Source: CAVVXX01 sp963707975
Lineage (GTDB): Bacteria; Pseudomonadota; Alphaproteobacteria; Micropepsales; Micropepsaceae
Direction: 5' to 3'
Assembly: GCA_963707975.1 (NCBI GenBank)
Contig: OY970177.1
Location: 1,178,001-1,242,000, forward strand
DNA: 64,000 bases
A program made the translations under genes and the position numbers. Within the stretch, counting starts at the first letter, position 1, and each line of letters opens with the position of its first letter. Positions 44,221 through 53,926 of this stretch are shown one piece after another. The notes beneath the pieces are model-generated. The model did not search any database, was not told the DNA's origin, and worked only from the letters and a program-made list of their open reading frames with translations.

Positions 44221-46971
44221 ATGCAAGGTGCGCCGGTCATGGCCACAAAGGGCATCGCGCCGTTCGACGGCGATGCGCTGCGGCGCGATTTGGCCGCACT
44301 TGCCCGGGCCGAGGCGCACCAGCCTTCGCGATTGCGCACGGCGGCGCTTGCGCGCATTCGCGGCGGGTTTAGCGAAGCGCGCAACAGCATCAAACAGCAT
44401 GTCGAAGCGGGTGTCATGCCGGGCCTCGCGGCGGCGCGCGCGCTGGCGTCGCTGCAGAACGAAATCATCGCGATTATTTACGAGCTGGCGATCCGCGATT
44501 TTTATCCGCGCAAGAGCCCCACGGACTCAGAGCAGCTCGCGCTTGTCGCCACGGGCGGATATGGGCGGGGGCTGCTGGCGCCTTATTCCGATATCGATCT
44601 TTTGTACCTCTTGCCCTTGAGGCCGACGACATGGAGCGAAAGCATCTGCGAATTCATCCTGCCGATGCTGTGGGATCTGGGACTCAAGGTCGGCCACGCT
44701 GTGCGTTCGCCGCAGGAATGCATGCGCCTTGCCAAGCAGGACATGACGATCCGCACTTCGCTGCTGGAAGCGCGCTTCCTGCTGGGCGAACGCGCGCTCT
44801 ACGACGACATGCGCGAGAAATTCTGGCGCGAAGTTGCTCCCGGCAGCGAGCAAGATTTCGTCGAAGCGAAATTGGCAGAGCGCGACAAGCGCCATCTACG
44901 ACAGGGCGAAAGCCGTTATCTGGTCGAGCCCAACATCAAGGAAGGCAAAGGGGGCCTGCGCGATCTGCAGACGCTCTACTGGATCGGCAAATATCTTTAT
45001 CACGTGACGGACGCGGAAGACCTCGTGCAGCACGGCGTTTTTACCGCCGACGAGTTCCGCACCTTTCAGAAAGCGGAAGCATTTTTGTGGGATGTGCGTT
45101 GCCGGCTGCATTATCTGACTGGCCGCGCGGAAGAACGGCTTACTTTCGACGTTCAAGCGGATCTTGCCCGGCGCATGGGTTATGACGACACGGAAGCGCA
45201 CGTGGCGGCCGCGCGCTTCATGCGTGGCTACTTTCTGGTGGCAAAAGACGTGGGCGATGTCACGCGAATTTTCTGCGCCGCCCTCGAAGACCAAGACCGC
45301 AAGCGCCTTCCAACGCTGACATCGATGCTGCCCGGTTTTCTTAAACGGACTGGAGACGAAAACTTTTTCTTCGAAGGGGGCCGCATCGCGGCGCGGGAGG
45401 GCATCTTCCGGACCGACCCGGTGAATCTGATACGACTGTTCCAAGTCGCCGAAGCGAAGAACATCGATATTCATCCCCAGACACTGCAAAGGGTGACACG
45501 CTCGCTCGATCTGATTGACGACACTGTGCGCCTCAACGCGGAAGCCAACCGGCTGTTTCTCGAAATCGCCGCATCGCGGCGCGATCCCGAGCGCGCGCTT
45601 CGGCGTATGAGTGAGGCTGGCGTGCTGGGGCGTTTTCTGCCGGAATTCGGGCGAGTGACGGCGCTGATGCAATTCAACATGTATCACCACTACACGGTGG
45701 ACGAGCATTCACTGCAGGCGATCGGCAATCTCAGCCGAATCGAGCACGGCGAACGCAAAAAGGAGTATCCGCTCGCGAGCGACCTGATCAAGCGGGTGAA
45801 ATCGCGCGAGGCGCTTTATCTCGCCATGCTGCTTCACGACATCGCCAAGGGCCTGCCTGGCGATCATTGCGAGGCGGGCGCCGGCATGGCCCAAACGGTT
45901 TGCGCGCGGCTTGGGCTTTCGGCGATCGATGCGGCGGATGTTGTTTTTCTGGTTCGGCATCATTTGCTGATGAGCGATGTGGCGCAGCGGCGCGACATCT
46001 CCGATCCCAAGACGGTGCAGGATTTCGTGCGCGCGGTGCAAACACCGGAGCGGCTGCGGCTGTTGCTTCTGCTTACTGTCGCCGACATTCGCGCGGTCGG
46101 CCCCGGCGTGTGGAACGGCTGGAAGGGCCAGTTACTGCGCGAGCTTTATGCCGAAGCGAAAACACTGATGTCGGGCGGCGATGCCGCGCCCGCGCGGCGC
46201 GGGCGCGTGGGAGAGGTCAAAGCGGTGCTTGCCACGCGCTTACGCGACCTGCCTAGGCCCGCGCGCGAACACGCGCTCTCGCGGCACAACGACAATTACT
46301 GGTTTGCTTTCGACGCCAAAACGCTTGAGCGCCATGCTCATTTGATGGCGGAGGCCGATGCGAAAGGCGAACCGCTCGCGCTTGAAGCGCACAGCGACAA
46401 ATTCCGCGCCGTGACCGAAATCGTCATTTACACCAAAGACCATCCCGGATTGTTCTCGCAATTGGCAGGCGCAATAGCGGTGTCGCGCGGCTCCATCGTC
46501 GACGCCAAGATTTTCACCACCCATGACGGTTACGCGCTCGACGTGTTTTCGGTGCAGGACACGGAAGGGGGTCCGTTCGGCGACGCCCTGCGCGTGGCGC
46601 GTCTTAAGCAGACTGTCGCCAAGACGCTGGCGGGCGAAATCAGCCCGCGCGAGGTTTTCATCAAGCGCCCGCTCAAAAAGCGCGCGGCCGCCTTCACGGT
46701 TCGCCCGCGCGTGCTGATCGACAACGAAGCCTCGCTCACCGCCACAGTGATCGAGGTCGAAGGCGCTGATCGCCCGGGGCTTCTTTATGGCGTCACGCGG
46801 GCGCTATTCGAATCGGGCCTCGGCATTTCGTCCGCCATCGTCGCTACCTATGGCGAGCGCGCGGTGGACGTGTTCTATGTCCGCGATCAGTTCGGCCACC
46901 GCATCACGCATCCCGAACGCATCACGGCCGTCGAGACGCGGCTGATGACGGCGCTGGAGGGCCGCGCTTGA
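44221..46971 (+). CDS. glnD: [protein-PII] uridylyltransferase / uridylyl-removing enzyme
   Basis: 916 residues. The nucleotidyltransferase domain has TGGYGRGLLAPYSDIDLL (about residues 117-134), followed by the GlnE/GlnD helical domain, an HD phosphohydrolase (YLAMLLHDIAKG, about residue 540) and two C-terminal ACT domains (about 735-810 and 845-916) that sense glutamine. It modifies PII proteins to signal nitrogen status. GGGAGG lies 8 bp before ATG 44221. Confidence 0.96.
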   Translation: MQGAPVMATKGIAPFDGDALRRDLAALARAEAHQPSRLRTAALARIRGGFSEARNSIKQHVEAGVMPGLAAARALASLQNEIIAIIYELAIRDFYPRKSPTDSEQLALVATGGYGRGLLAPYSDIDLLYLLPLRPTTWSESICEFILPMLWDLGLKVGHAVRSPQECMRLAKQDMTIRTSLLEARFLLGERALYDDMREKFWREVAPGSEQDFVEAKLAERDKRHLRQGESRYLVEPNIKEGKGGLRDLQTLYWIGKYLYHVTDAEDLVQHGVFTADEFRTFQKAEAFLWDVRCRLHYLTGRAEERLTFDVQADLARRMGYDDTEAHVAAARFMRGYFLVAKDVGDVTRIFCAALEDQDRKRLPTLTSMLPGFLKRTGDENFFFEGGRIAAREGIFRTDPVNLIRLFQVAEAKNIDIHPQTLQRVTRSLDLIDDTVRLNAEANRLFLEIAASRRDPERALRRMSEAGVLGRFLPEFGRVTALMQFNMYHHYTVDEHSLQAIGNLSRIEHGERKKEYPLASDLIKRVKSREALYLAMLLHDIAKGLPGDHCEAGAGMAQTVCARLGLSAIDAADVVFLVRHHLLMSDVAQRRDISDPKTVQDFVRAVQTPERLRLLLLLTVADIRAVGPGVWNGWKGQLLRELYAEAKTLMSGGDAAPARRGRVGEVKAVLATRLRDLPRPAREHALSRHNDNYWFAFDAKTLERHAHLMAEADAKGEPLALEAHSDKFRAVTEIVIYTKDHPGLFSQLAGAIAVSRGSIVDAKIFTTHDGYALDVFSVQDTEGGPFGDALRVARLKQTVAKTLAGEISPREVFIKRPLKKRAAAFTVRPRVLIDNEASLTATVIEVEGADRPGLLYGVTRALFESGLGISSAIVATYGERAVDVFYVRDQFGHRITHPERITAVETRLMTALEGRA

Positions 46972-47005
46972 TGCCGCGCCCGCTCTGGGCGATAAGGCGC
47001 ACGTC

Positions 47006-48026
47006 ATGACCGAAGCGCCCACGCACAAGCCGCTGGTTTTTTCCGGCATGCAGCCGACCAACACGCTGCATCTGGGCAATTATCTGGGCGCGCTGAAGAA
47101 CTGGGTGAAGCTGCAGGATCGCATGCCCTGCATTTATTGCGTGGTGGACATGCACGCCATCACCGATGTGGCAGGAGCCGAAGGAACTCGCCAATGCCAC
47201 GCGCGAGGTGACAGCCGCCTATATCGCGGCGGGCGTAGACCCCAAGCGCTCCATTCTCTTCAATCAGGCGCAGGTGCAGGAGCACGCGGAGCTTGCCTGG
47301 ATTTTCAATTGCGTGGCGAGGCTCGGCTGGCTCGACCGCATGACGCAGTTCAAGGAAAAATCGGGCAAGCACAAAGAGCGTTCGTCGGTCGGCCTCTATG
47401 TTTATCCGACGCTGATGGCGGCCGACATTCTGGTCTACAAGGGAACGCACGTGCCGGTGGGCGAGGATCAGAAGCAGCATCTGGAGCTTGCACGCGACAT
47501 CGCGCAGAAATTCAACAATGATTTCGGCGCGCCCGATTTCTTCCCGCTGCCCGAGCCCGTGATCACGGGGCACGGTACGCGGGTGATGAGCCTGCGCGAT
47601 GGCGCCAAGAAGATGTCGAAATCGGACGAATCCGATTTTTCGCGCATCAATCTCACCGACACAGCGGACCAGATCGCACAAAAAATCCGCAAGGCGCGCA
47701 CCGACCCCCATCCGCTTCCCGATTCGGTCAAGGGCCTTGAGGGCCGCGCGGAAGCCGAGAACCTTGTCAACATCTATGCCGCGCTTGCCGATGAAACGCC
47801 CGAACGCGTGATCGCGGATTACGCCGGTGCGCAATTTTCCAAATTCAAGGAGGCGCTGGCCGATCTTGCCGTTACCAGGCTCACTCCGATGGCCAGCGAA
47901 ATGCGACGCCTCGTCGCCGATCCCGCGCAGATCGACCGCATCCTGAAAGAGGGCGCCCAGCGCGCCCGCGCCATCACCCGGCCCATCATGGCCGATGTGC
48001 GCCGCCTTGTCGGCTTCGTCTCCTGA
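47006..48026 (+). CDS. trpS: tryptophanyl-tRNA synthetase, one frameshift
   Basis: Class I synthetase. The N-terminal part has SGMQPTNTLHLGNYLGAL (HIGH-type motif is LHLGN, about residues 22-26) in one frame up to about 47165. The protein then continues in another frame from WQEPKELANATREV, through LMAADILVYKGTHVPVGEDQKQH, to the KMSKSDES motif (KMSKS). The break looks like loss of a TG pair in a GTGTGG context (expected TVWQEPKE). The rest is intact, so sequence error is likely. Stop overlaps the next start (TGATG). Confidence 0.93.
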
Positions 48027-49042
48027 TGGATAACGGCCAATTCATACGCCAGCTTGGGCGCAGTCTGCGCGCGGGCGCCTCTACGTTGCTCGCGTGGCTG
48101 GGAAAAATGTTCGCGCGCGCTGCGGGCGGGCGCGCGGATCCTCTTTCGCATGTTCTTGTTCTGCCAGGTGCGTGGCGCGCCATTGCGCTGTTGGCGGTGG
48201 CGCTGATCGTGATTTATCCGCTCTCCGCCTGGTGGTTGAGCGTGATCGACGACAATCCGGATTTCGGCGTGGACGCGAAGGCGCGTCAAAGCTCGGCCAT
48301 CGCCAGCATGGCGGCGTTGCTCAATCGTGAGGTGAACACTTATGGCTGGACGCCGAACGACACTTTTCTGTCGCCCACCGCGCTGCTCGATAACATGCCC
48401 AATTACCAGCGCGGAATTCTAGCCTCGCTCGCGCATGTCTCCTTGGTGCTGAACGACCGCATGGGCCGCGCGCCGGGCGCGCCCACCGACGCCGATCTGC
48501 AGGAGGCGACTAGCGATTTGCAAACACCTCCCGATGCCTGGTCGCTTTGGAACGGCGGCGCCGAGCATGCATACAATGACGGCATCGCCGCGCTTGGGCG
48601 CTACAACAGCAGGGTCGCCGCGGGCACAACCATATTCAACACCCGCGCCGACAATCTGGCGGCGGTGCTGGCCGCGATGACCGATGATCTCGACGTGCAA
48701 GGGGCGTCGATCGACGCGCATCTCGCCCGTGACACAAATTTCTTCATCAGCAACAAGGCCGATGACGTGTTCTATGCCGCCAAGGGCGAGGCCTATGCCG
48801 ATTACGTTGTACTCAAAGGTCTTGAGCGTGATTTCGCTGGTGTCATTCGTCAGCGTCAGCTCCAGTCCCATTGGCAGGCGATGATGGGGGCCCTGCGCGG
48901 TGCCATCGCGCTGCGGCCGTGGGTGGTTATGAACGGTGCGCCCGACAGCCTGCTGGTACCGTGTCCGCTTTGTGGCGAAGGATTTTTCATTTTGCGCGCG
49001 CGCAGCGAGATGCAGGCCGTCGCGGATGGCTTGGGGAAATAA
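48026..49042 (+). CDS. DUF2333 family protein
   Basis: 338 residues. One membrane helix near the N-terminus (about 50-72), then an extracytoplasmic domain rich in helices containing NREVNTYGWTPNDTFLSPTALLDNMPN, a DUF2333 hallmark, and an ending VVMNGAPDSLLVPCPLCGEGFF. The function of the family is unknown. It is coupled to trpS by a one-base overlap. Confidence 0.88.
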   Translation: MDNGQFIRQLGRSLRAGASTLLAWLGKMFARAAGGRADPLSHVLVLPGAWRAIALLAVALIVIYPLSAWWLSVIDDNPDFGVDAKARQSSAIASMAALLNREVNTYGWTPNDTFLSPTALLDNMPNYQRGILASLAHVSLVLNDRMGRAPGAPTDADLQEATSDLQTPPDAWSLWNGGAEHAYNDGIAALGRYNSRVAAGTTIFNTRADNLAAVLAAMTDDLDVQGASIDAHLARDTNFFISNKADDVFYAAKGEAYADYVVLKGLERDFAGVIRQRQLQSHWQAMMGALRGAIALRPWVVMNGAPDSLLVPCPLCGEGFFILRARSEMQAVADGLGK

Positions 49043-49046
49043 TGGC

Positions 49047-49757
49047 ATGACCGGAACCATCACATTTGCCATTTGGCCGCCAGCAGGCTCGCCGGTTTCC
49101 TCCACGAGCTGGATGTGGGAGCTGGCTGGACTCGCGGAATGCCTTGCTGCACCGCCGCCATTTCCTGCCGATGCCGCGCACGGGCAGGGCGAGCCCATTA
49201 TCGTCCTGCCGGGATTTTGCGCGCCCAATTTTTCAACAACGCGGCTGCGCGACTTTCTGCTGCGGCAGGGGTTTACGGCGCAGCCATGGGATCTCGGAAT
49301 AAATCTGGGTCCAACACGGGTGATACTGGCGAGCCTTGCACGCCAAATCGAAAACATGGCCAAAGAACACGATGCGCGCGTTTCGCTGGTGGGCTTAAGC
49401 CTTGGCGGGACCATTGCGCGCGAAATGGCCAAGCGTCATCCCGATTTGGTGGCGCGTGTGATTACGCTCGTGAGTCCAATTCGTTTGCCGGTGGCCACGC
49501 CGCTTGCGCTGCTGGCGCAACTGGCAGCAACGATGTGGGACAGCGACGCGCGAGCGGAAATGGAGAAAATCGCCGAGCCGCCGCCCGTGCCCGTGACGGC
49601 CATCGTTTCGCAAAGCGACGGCCTGGTCGATTGGCGCTCTTGCGTGCCAGATCCCACGCCAAATGTGGAAATGGTGACCATCGGTGGCTTGCACACCACC
49701 ATGGGCTCCAACCCCGAGGCGCAACGCGTGGTCGCAGCGCGGCTCGCAGGCCGGTGA
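49047..49757 (+). CDS. alpha/beta hydrolase
   Basis: 236 residues with an oxyanion-type LPGFCAPNF segment (about residues 54-62), the nucleophile elbow GLSLGG (Ser118) and a plausible late acid/His (GGLHTTMGSN). The N-terminal 45 residues are Pro/Ala-rich. The substrate is unknown. It follows the DUF2333 gene by 4 bp and is likely co-transcribed. Confidence 0.85.
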   Translation: MTGTITFAIWPPAGSPVSSTSWMWELAGLAECLAAPPPFPADAAHGQGEPIIVLPGFCAPNFSTTRLRDFLLRQGFTAQPWDLGINLGPTRVILASLARQIENMAKEHDARVSLVGLSLGGTIAREMAKRHPDLVARVITLVSPIRLPVATPLALLAQLAATMWDSDARAEMEKIAEPPPVPVTAIVSQSDGLVDWRSCVPDPTPNVEMVTIGGLHTTMGSNPEAQRVVAARLAGR

Positions 49758-49840
49758 CATTCGATTTCAAATAGATTTGGCCGGCTCGCGCGCCTAAGCG
49801 GGATAATATTAGATCTGCCTTAAAAACCTTTTGGCAGAGG

Positions 49841-52021
49841 TCAGGCGAGGTCGAAGCGGTCCAGGTTCATAACCTTGGTCCAGGCGGCCACGAAGTCTTT
49901 TGCAAACTTCTCCTTTGCGTCCGTGCAGGCATAGACTTCCGCGAGCGCCCGAAGCTGAGAGTGCGAGCCGAAGATCAGGTCGACACGCGTGCCGGTCCAC
50001 CTTAGTTCGTTCGTCTTGCGGTCGCGCCCCTCGTACACGCCCTTGGAGCCTGCGGTCGGCTGCCATTGCGTGCGCATGTCGAGCAGGTTGACGAAGAAGT
50101 CGTTCGTCAACTTCCCCGGCTGTTTGGTGAAGACGCCGTGTTTGGACCCGCCGGCGTTTGCGCCCAACACACGCAGGCCACCGACGAGGACCGTCATCTC
50201 AGGCGCCGTCAGCGTCAGCAATTGCGCCCGATCCACCAGCGCCTCTTCGGCGGTCATCCACTGCTTGCCATGGGCATAGTTGCGGAAACCGTCTGCGGCC
50301 GGTTCGAGCGGCGCGAAGGAATGGGCGTCGGTCTGCTCCTGCGTCGCGTCCGTGCGCCCCGGCGTGAAGGGCACCTTCACTTCGTGACCGGCATCCTTTG
50401 CGGCCTTCTCGATCGCAGCGCTTCCACCCAGAACGATAAGATCGGCAAGCGAAACCTTCTTGCCGCCGGTGGCCGAGGCATTGAACTCCTTCTGGATGGC
50501 TTCGAGCTTCTGCAACACGGTCTTGAGCTGGGCTGGCTGGTTCACCTCCCAGTCCTTCTGGGGGCTGAGGCGAATGCGCGCGCCGTTCGCGCCACCGCGC
50601 TTGTCGGAGCCCCGGAACATCGACGCCGACGCCCAGGCTGTCGAGACCAATTGCGACACCGACAAACCGGAGGCCAGGATTTTTGCTTTTAGCGCGGCGA
50701 TGTCCTTTTCATCGACCAAAGGATGACTCACCGCCGGAATCGGGTCCTGCCAGATCAGGATTTCCTTCGGAACGAGCGGGCCGAGATAACGCTGGATCGG
50801 GCCCATGTCGCGGTGCGTGAGCTTGAACCACGCGCGCGCAAACGCGTCGGCCAGCTGATCCGGATGCTCGTAGAAACGCCGCGATATCTTTTCGTAAACA
50901 GGGTCAAATCGCAGCGAAAGGTCCGTGGTTAGCATGGAAGGCACGTGCTTCTTCGATTTATCGTAGGCGTCCGGCACATTGGCCGCGCCGCCTTTTGCCT
51001 TCCACTGCTGCGCGCCGGCCGGGCTCTTCGTCAGCTCCCATTCGTTGTGGAACAGATTGTCGAAGAAGTGATTGCTCCACTTCGTCGGCGTCTGCGACCA
51101 GGTGACTTCGGGGCCCCCGGTGATGGTGTCGGCGCCCATGCCGGTGCCGTGTTTGCTCTTCCAGCCGAGACCCTGCTCCTCGATGAGGGCGCCTTCTGGC
51201 TCCCGGCCCACCAGCGACACGTTTCCCGCGCCATGGGTTTTGCCGAAGGTGTGACCGCCCGCAATCAGTGCGACGGTTTCTTCGTCGTTCATCGCCATGC
51301 GCGCGAACGTCTCGCGGATATCTCTGGCCGCCGCGACCGGATCGGGCTTGCCGTTCGGCCCTTCCGGATTCACGTAGATCAGACCCATTTGCACCGCGCC
51401 TAGCGGGTTCTGTAGCTCGCGCTCGCCGCTATAGCGTGCGTCGCCCAGCCATGTTCCCTCCGGGCCCCAGAAAAGCTCTTCGGGCTCCCAGACATCGGAG
51501 CGACCGCCGCCGAAACCGAATGTCTTGAACCCCATCGACTCGAGGGCGACGTTGCCCGCGAGAATCATGAGATCGGCCCAGGAGATTTTGCAGCCGTATT
51601 TCTGCTTGACCGGCCACAGCAGCCGGCGCGCTTTGTCGAGGTTCGCGTTGTCGGGCCAAGAGTTGAGCGGCGCGAAGCGCTGCTGGCCGCCGCCGGCGCC
51701 GCCGCGGCCGTCGGCGATGCGGTAGGTGCCCGCGCTGTGCCACGCCATGCGGATGAAGAACGGTCCGTAGTTGCCAAAGTCGGCTGGCCACCAATCCTGG
51801 CTGTCCGTCATCAAGGCATGCAGATCCTTGATCACGGCCTTCAGATCGAGGCTCTTGAATTCCTTGGTGTAGTTGAAGGCCTTGCCCATCGGATCGGACA
51901 GGCTCAAGTTCCGGTGGAGACCCTCAAGGTTCAGCTGGTCCGGCCACCAGTCACGATTGGTGGGACCCGCGTGCATGACCGGGCACTTGCCTGCACTCTT
52001 GTCCTCAGTCTTTGTGTCCAT
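49841..52021 (-). CDS. katG: catalase-peroxidase
   Basis: 726 residues, both KatG halves present. The distal haem pocket is RMAWHSAGTYR (Arg91, Trp94, His95); the proximal and Met-Tyr-Trp adduct regions are recognisable, including the tyrosine in YVNPEGPNG. The enzyme removes hydrogen peroxide. ATG 52021 is chosen (GGAGAG 4 bp upstream) rather than an in-frame ATG at 52051. A Fur-family-like palindrome lies about 50 bp upstream. No regulator gene is adjacent. Confidence 0.97.
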   Translation of the reverse strand: MDTKTEDKSAGKCPVMHAGPTNRDWWPDQLNLEGLHRNLSLSDPMGKAFNYTKEFKSLDLKAVIKDLHALMTDSQDWWPADFGNYGPFFIRMAWHSAGTYRIADGRGGAGGGQQRFAPLNSWPDNANLDKARRLLWPVKQKYGCKISWADLMILAGNVALESMGFKTFGFGGGRSDVWEPEELFWGPEGTWLGDARYSGERELQNPLGAVQMGLIYVNPEGPNGKPDPVAAARDIRETFARMAMNDEETVALIAGGHTFGKTHGAGNVSLVGREPEGALIEEQGLGWKSKHGTGMGADTITGGPEVTWSQTPTKWSNHFFDNLFHNEWELTKSPAGAQQWKAKGGAANVPDAYDKSKKHVPSMLTTDLSLRFDPVYEKISRRFYEHPDQLADAFARAWFKLTHRDMGPIQRYLGPLVPKEILIWQDPIPAVSHPLVDEKDIAALKAKILASGLSVSQLVSTAWASASMFRGSDKRGGANGARIRLSPQKDWEVNQPAQLKTVLQKLEAIQKEFNASATGGKKVSLADLIVLGGSAAIEKAAKDAGHEVKVPFTPGRTDATQEQTDAHSFAPLEPAADGFRNYAHGKQWMTAEEALVDRAQLLTLTAPEMTVLVGGLRVLGANAGGSKHGVFTKQPGKLTNDFFVNLLDMRTQWQPTAGSKGVYEGRDRKTNELRWTGTRVDLIFGSHSQLRALAEVYACTDAKEKFAKDFVAAWTKVMNLDRFDLA

Positions 52022-52070
52022 GGTTCTCTCCTCGGGATGGCAGCCTTTCACGGGGCATTTTACCCTAAAT

Positions 52071-52085
52071 CTAGAATTATTCTAG
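52071..52085. promoter_or_regulatory. Fur-superfamily-like operator upstream of katG
   Basis: CTAGAATTATTCTAG is a perfect 7-1-7 inverted repeat. Its core matches both the PerR/Fur-type 7-1-7 layout and the Irr-type pattern TAGAAnnnTTCTA. It sits about 50 bp upstream of the katG start in an AT-rich patch, a sensible operator position for peroxide- or iron-responsive control. Which regulator binds cannot be read from this window. Confidence 0.6.
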
Positions 52086-52174
52086 TTCTAAAAAAGGGTC
52101 AGTTTCTGCGCGCGCTTAGCTTCAATGCTGGGCCATGACGTGCGATGTAAAAGCTTCATTCCAACGGGGCGGCG

Positions 52175-52657
52175 ATGGCGCGCGTCATCAGATTTTGCAC
52201 GCTTGCGATAGTCTTAGCCTCGGCGCTTGTCGCCTTCGGCAGCACGCAGACGGCAGCGGCAAAGGAGGCCGGCATGGGACATGTGGTGGGCATCGGCGGC
52301 GTGTTTTTCAAAAGCAAAGATCCCAAGGCGCTGGCCGCCTGGTATCGGGACAAGCTCGGAATCGAGGTCGCCGAATGGGGCGGGGCGATGTTGCCTTTGC
52401 GCGCAGCCGGTGACGCGCCAAAAGGCGCTGTGCAAGTCTGGAGTCCTTTCAAGCAAGATACGGATTACTTCGCGCCTTCGACGCGCGAGTTCATGATCGA
52501 TTTCGAAGTCGATGATCTCGATGCCATGTGTGCGCGGCTTAAAAGTAAGGGCGTGGCGATTCTGAAGCGCGACGACAGCGATCCCAATGGGAGCTTTGCC
52601 TGGATCGTGGACCCCGACGGCACCAAGATCGAGTTGTGGCAGCCAAAGGTTAAATAA
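52175..52657 (+). CDS. VOC family protein (glyoxalase fold), possible dual start
   Basis: 160 residues from ATG 52175, which adds a signal-peptide-like N-terminus (hydrophobic TLAIVLASALVAF then TQTAAA). The VOC domain (about 34-158) has VVGIGGVFFKSKDPKALAAWYRDKLG at its start and WIVDPDGTKIELWQP at its end, with the metal-ligand positions only partly kept. An in-frame ATG at 52274 has a perfect AAGGAGG 6 bp upstream and would give a 127-residue cytosolic form. Substrate unknown. Confidence 0.8.
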   Translation: MARVIRFCTLAIVLASALVAFGSTQTAAAKEAGMGHVVGIGGVFFKSKDPKALAAWYRDKLGIEVAEWGGAMLPLRAAGDAPKGAVQVWSPFKQDTDYFAPSTREFMIDFEVDDLDAMCARLKSKGVAILKRDDSDPNGSFAWIVDPDGTKIELWQPKVK

Positions 52658-53260
52658 TCAAAGCGGAATGTATTTCGGCGTTGCTTCGATGCGAGCAATC
52701 CATTTTTGCACCGCCGGATACTTCTCGAGATCGAAACCGCCTTCGTCGGCGCAATGGGTGTAGGCATAGAGTGAGATATCTGCCACGGAATAATTTCCGC
52801 CCGCGAACCAGTCGTGCTTGGCAAGATGCGTCTGCATCACGCCTAGGGCAGCATTGCCGCGCTGCTTGAGCATCGGTAGTTCGCCCCGCCTGCGTTCGAG
52901 CTCGTCCTTGGGTGCGTAACTGATCAATCTGCGCATCACCGCAACATAAGGCTCATGGCTATATTGCTCGAAGAACATCCATTGCAAGGTTTGGGCGCGG
53001 TCCCATTTGTCGGCGGGCTGCAGTTTGGTGCCTTCGCTTAAATACCAAATGATCGCGTTCGACTCGGGCAGCATGCGGCCATCCTCGAACTCCAAAAGCG
53101 GCACGCGTCCGTTGGGATTCTTGGCGAGGAAATCCGGCTTGCGCGTGTCGCCAGCGTTCTCTGGGTATTCCTTGATCGTCAACGGCACGCCCAATTGGTG
53201 CGCGACTAGGCGCACCTTGTAGCAATTTCCCGACATTTGCATGTTGTGAAGTATCGGCAT
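52658..53260 (-). CDS. glutathione S-transferase family protein
   Basis: 200 residues. Thioredoxin-like N-terminal domain (MPILHNMQMSGNCYKVRLVAHQLG, with NPNGRVPLLEFEDG and ESNAIIWYL for glutathione binding) and an all-helical C-terminal domain (WFAGGNYSVADISLYAYTH). The substrate is not predictable. It converges on the VOC gene, their stops being adjacent at 52657/52658. Confidence 0.92.
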   Translation of the reverse strand: MPILHNMQMSGNCYKVRLVAHQLGVPLTIKEYPENAGDTRKPDFLAKNPNGRVPLLEFEDGRMLPESNAIIWYLSEGTKLQPADKWDRAQTLQWMFFEQYSHEPYVAVMRRLISYAPKDELERRRGELPMLKQRGNAALGVMQTHLAKHDWFAGGNYSVADISLYAYTHCADEGGFDLEKYPAVQKWIARIEATPKYIPL

Positions 53261-53421
53261 GATCACCCCGGAAAAAAGGAATCGATATTCATGACGATGA
53301 ACAAAAAGAACCGGGAACGCGAATAAAAAATTCGGCATCGGGGAATGGTCCCAGATCCGGCCGATAACCCCTGATGGGAACGGAGCACCTGCTATCGAAG
53401 GGGAGCAGATGCGGGCTAGTT

Positions 53422-53454
53422 AAGAAAACGGCGCCGGATTGCTCCAGCGCCGTT
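53422..53454 (-). terminator. probable rho-independent terminator
   Basis: On the minus strand, arms AACGGCGC (53454-53447) and GCGCCGTT (53434-53427) enclose a 12-base loop and are followed by TTCTTAA. It lies 25 bp downstream of the small secreted-protein gene ending at 53479. Confidence 0.65.
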
Positions 53455-53478
53455 TGCAGTGCAATCGTGAACTTGTTG

Positions 53479-53769
53479 TCAGTAGCCGGTCGGTGAGGGC
53501 GAAGCAGCTGGAGGCTGATCGCCTTTGCCGATGCCTGTGCCGGCCGGGCTTCCAACCGCAGCCGTGGTGCACATTTTGTTGCCGTCCTTGTCCGTGGAAA
53601 CCTTGCCGCTTTTGGCGGTGCAGTCCTTTTCGCCGTTCGGATTGCTGGCGTCGATCTTGACCGTGTTCGTTTTGCCTGTATTGGCAGCGGCGGCTGATGC
53701 GTCATTGGCTGCCAGTGCGAACGCCGCCATGGCAATAAACGATGCGCTTACAATAGTTGAGAGTTTCAT
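53479..53769 (-). CDS. small secreted protein of unknown function
   Basis: 96 residues. A signal peptide (MKLSTIVSASFIAMAAFALAA, cleavage near ASA-AA) is followed by a short polar, low-complexity mature region with two cysteines (KDCTA and KMCTT), ending in a Pro/Ser/Thr-rich tail. No family recognised. A terminator-like hairpin follows. Confidence 0.65.
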   Translation of the reverse strand: MKLSTIVSASFIAMAAFALAANDASAAAANTGKTNTVKIDASNPNGEKDCTAKSGKVSTDKDGNKMCTTAAVGSPAGTGIGKGDQPPAASPSPTGY

Positions 53770-53862
53770 GGTCTTCCCCGCTGGAATTTCGACAAGGTCA
53801 TATTAAGCCGATCCCCAACCCCCGTCGATTGCCTTGACCGCCTGCAATACGCAGCATTCACC

Positions 53863-53901
53863 CCAAGAAACAAAAGGGCCGGAAGGTTTCCCTTCCGGCC
53901 C
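53863..53901 (-). terminator. rho-independent terminator of the first csp gene
   Basis: Arms GGGCCGGAAGG and its complement (53876-53901, plus-strand coordinates) form a very stable hairpin. Read on the minus strand it is followed by TTTTGTTTCTT. It begins 25 bp after the csp stop. Confidence 0.85.
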
Positions 53902-53926
53902 CCGAGTTCCGTCTTCGCTACTCGCG

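Noticed and set aside
49760..49835. Terminator hairpin after katG
   Set aside because: TCTGCC/GGCAGA arms exist but are short with a long loop and no clear T-run, so support is too weak.
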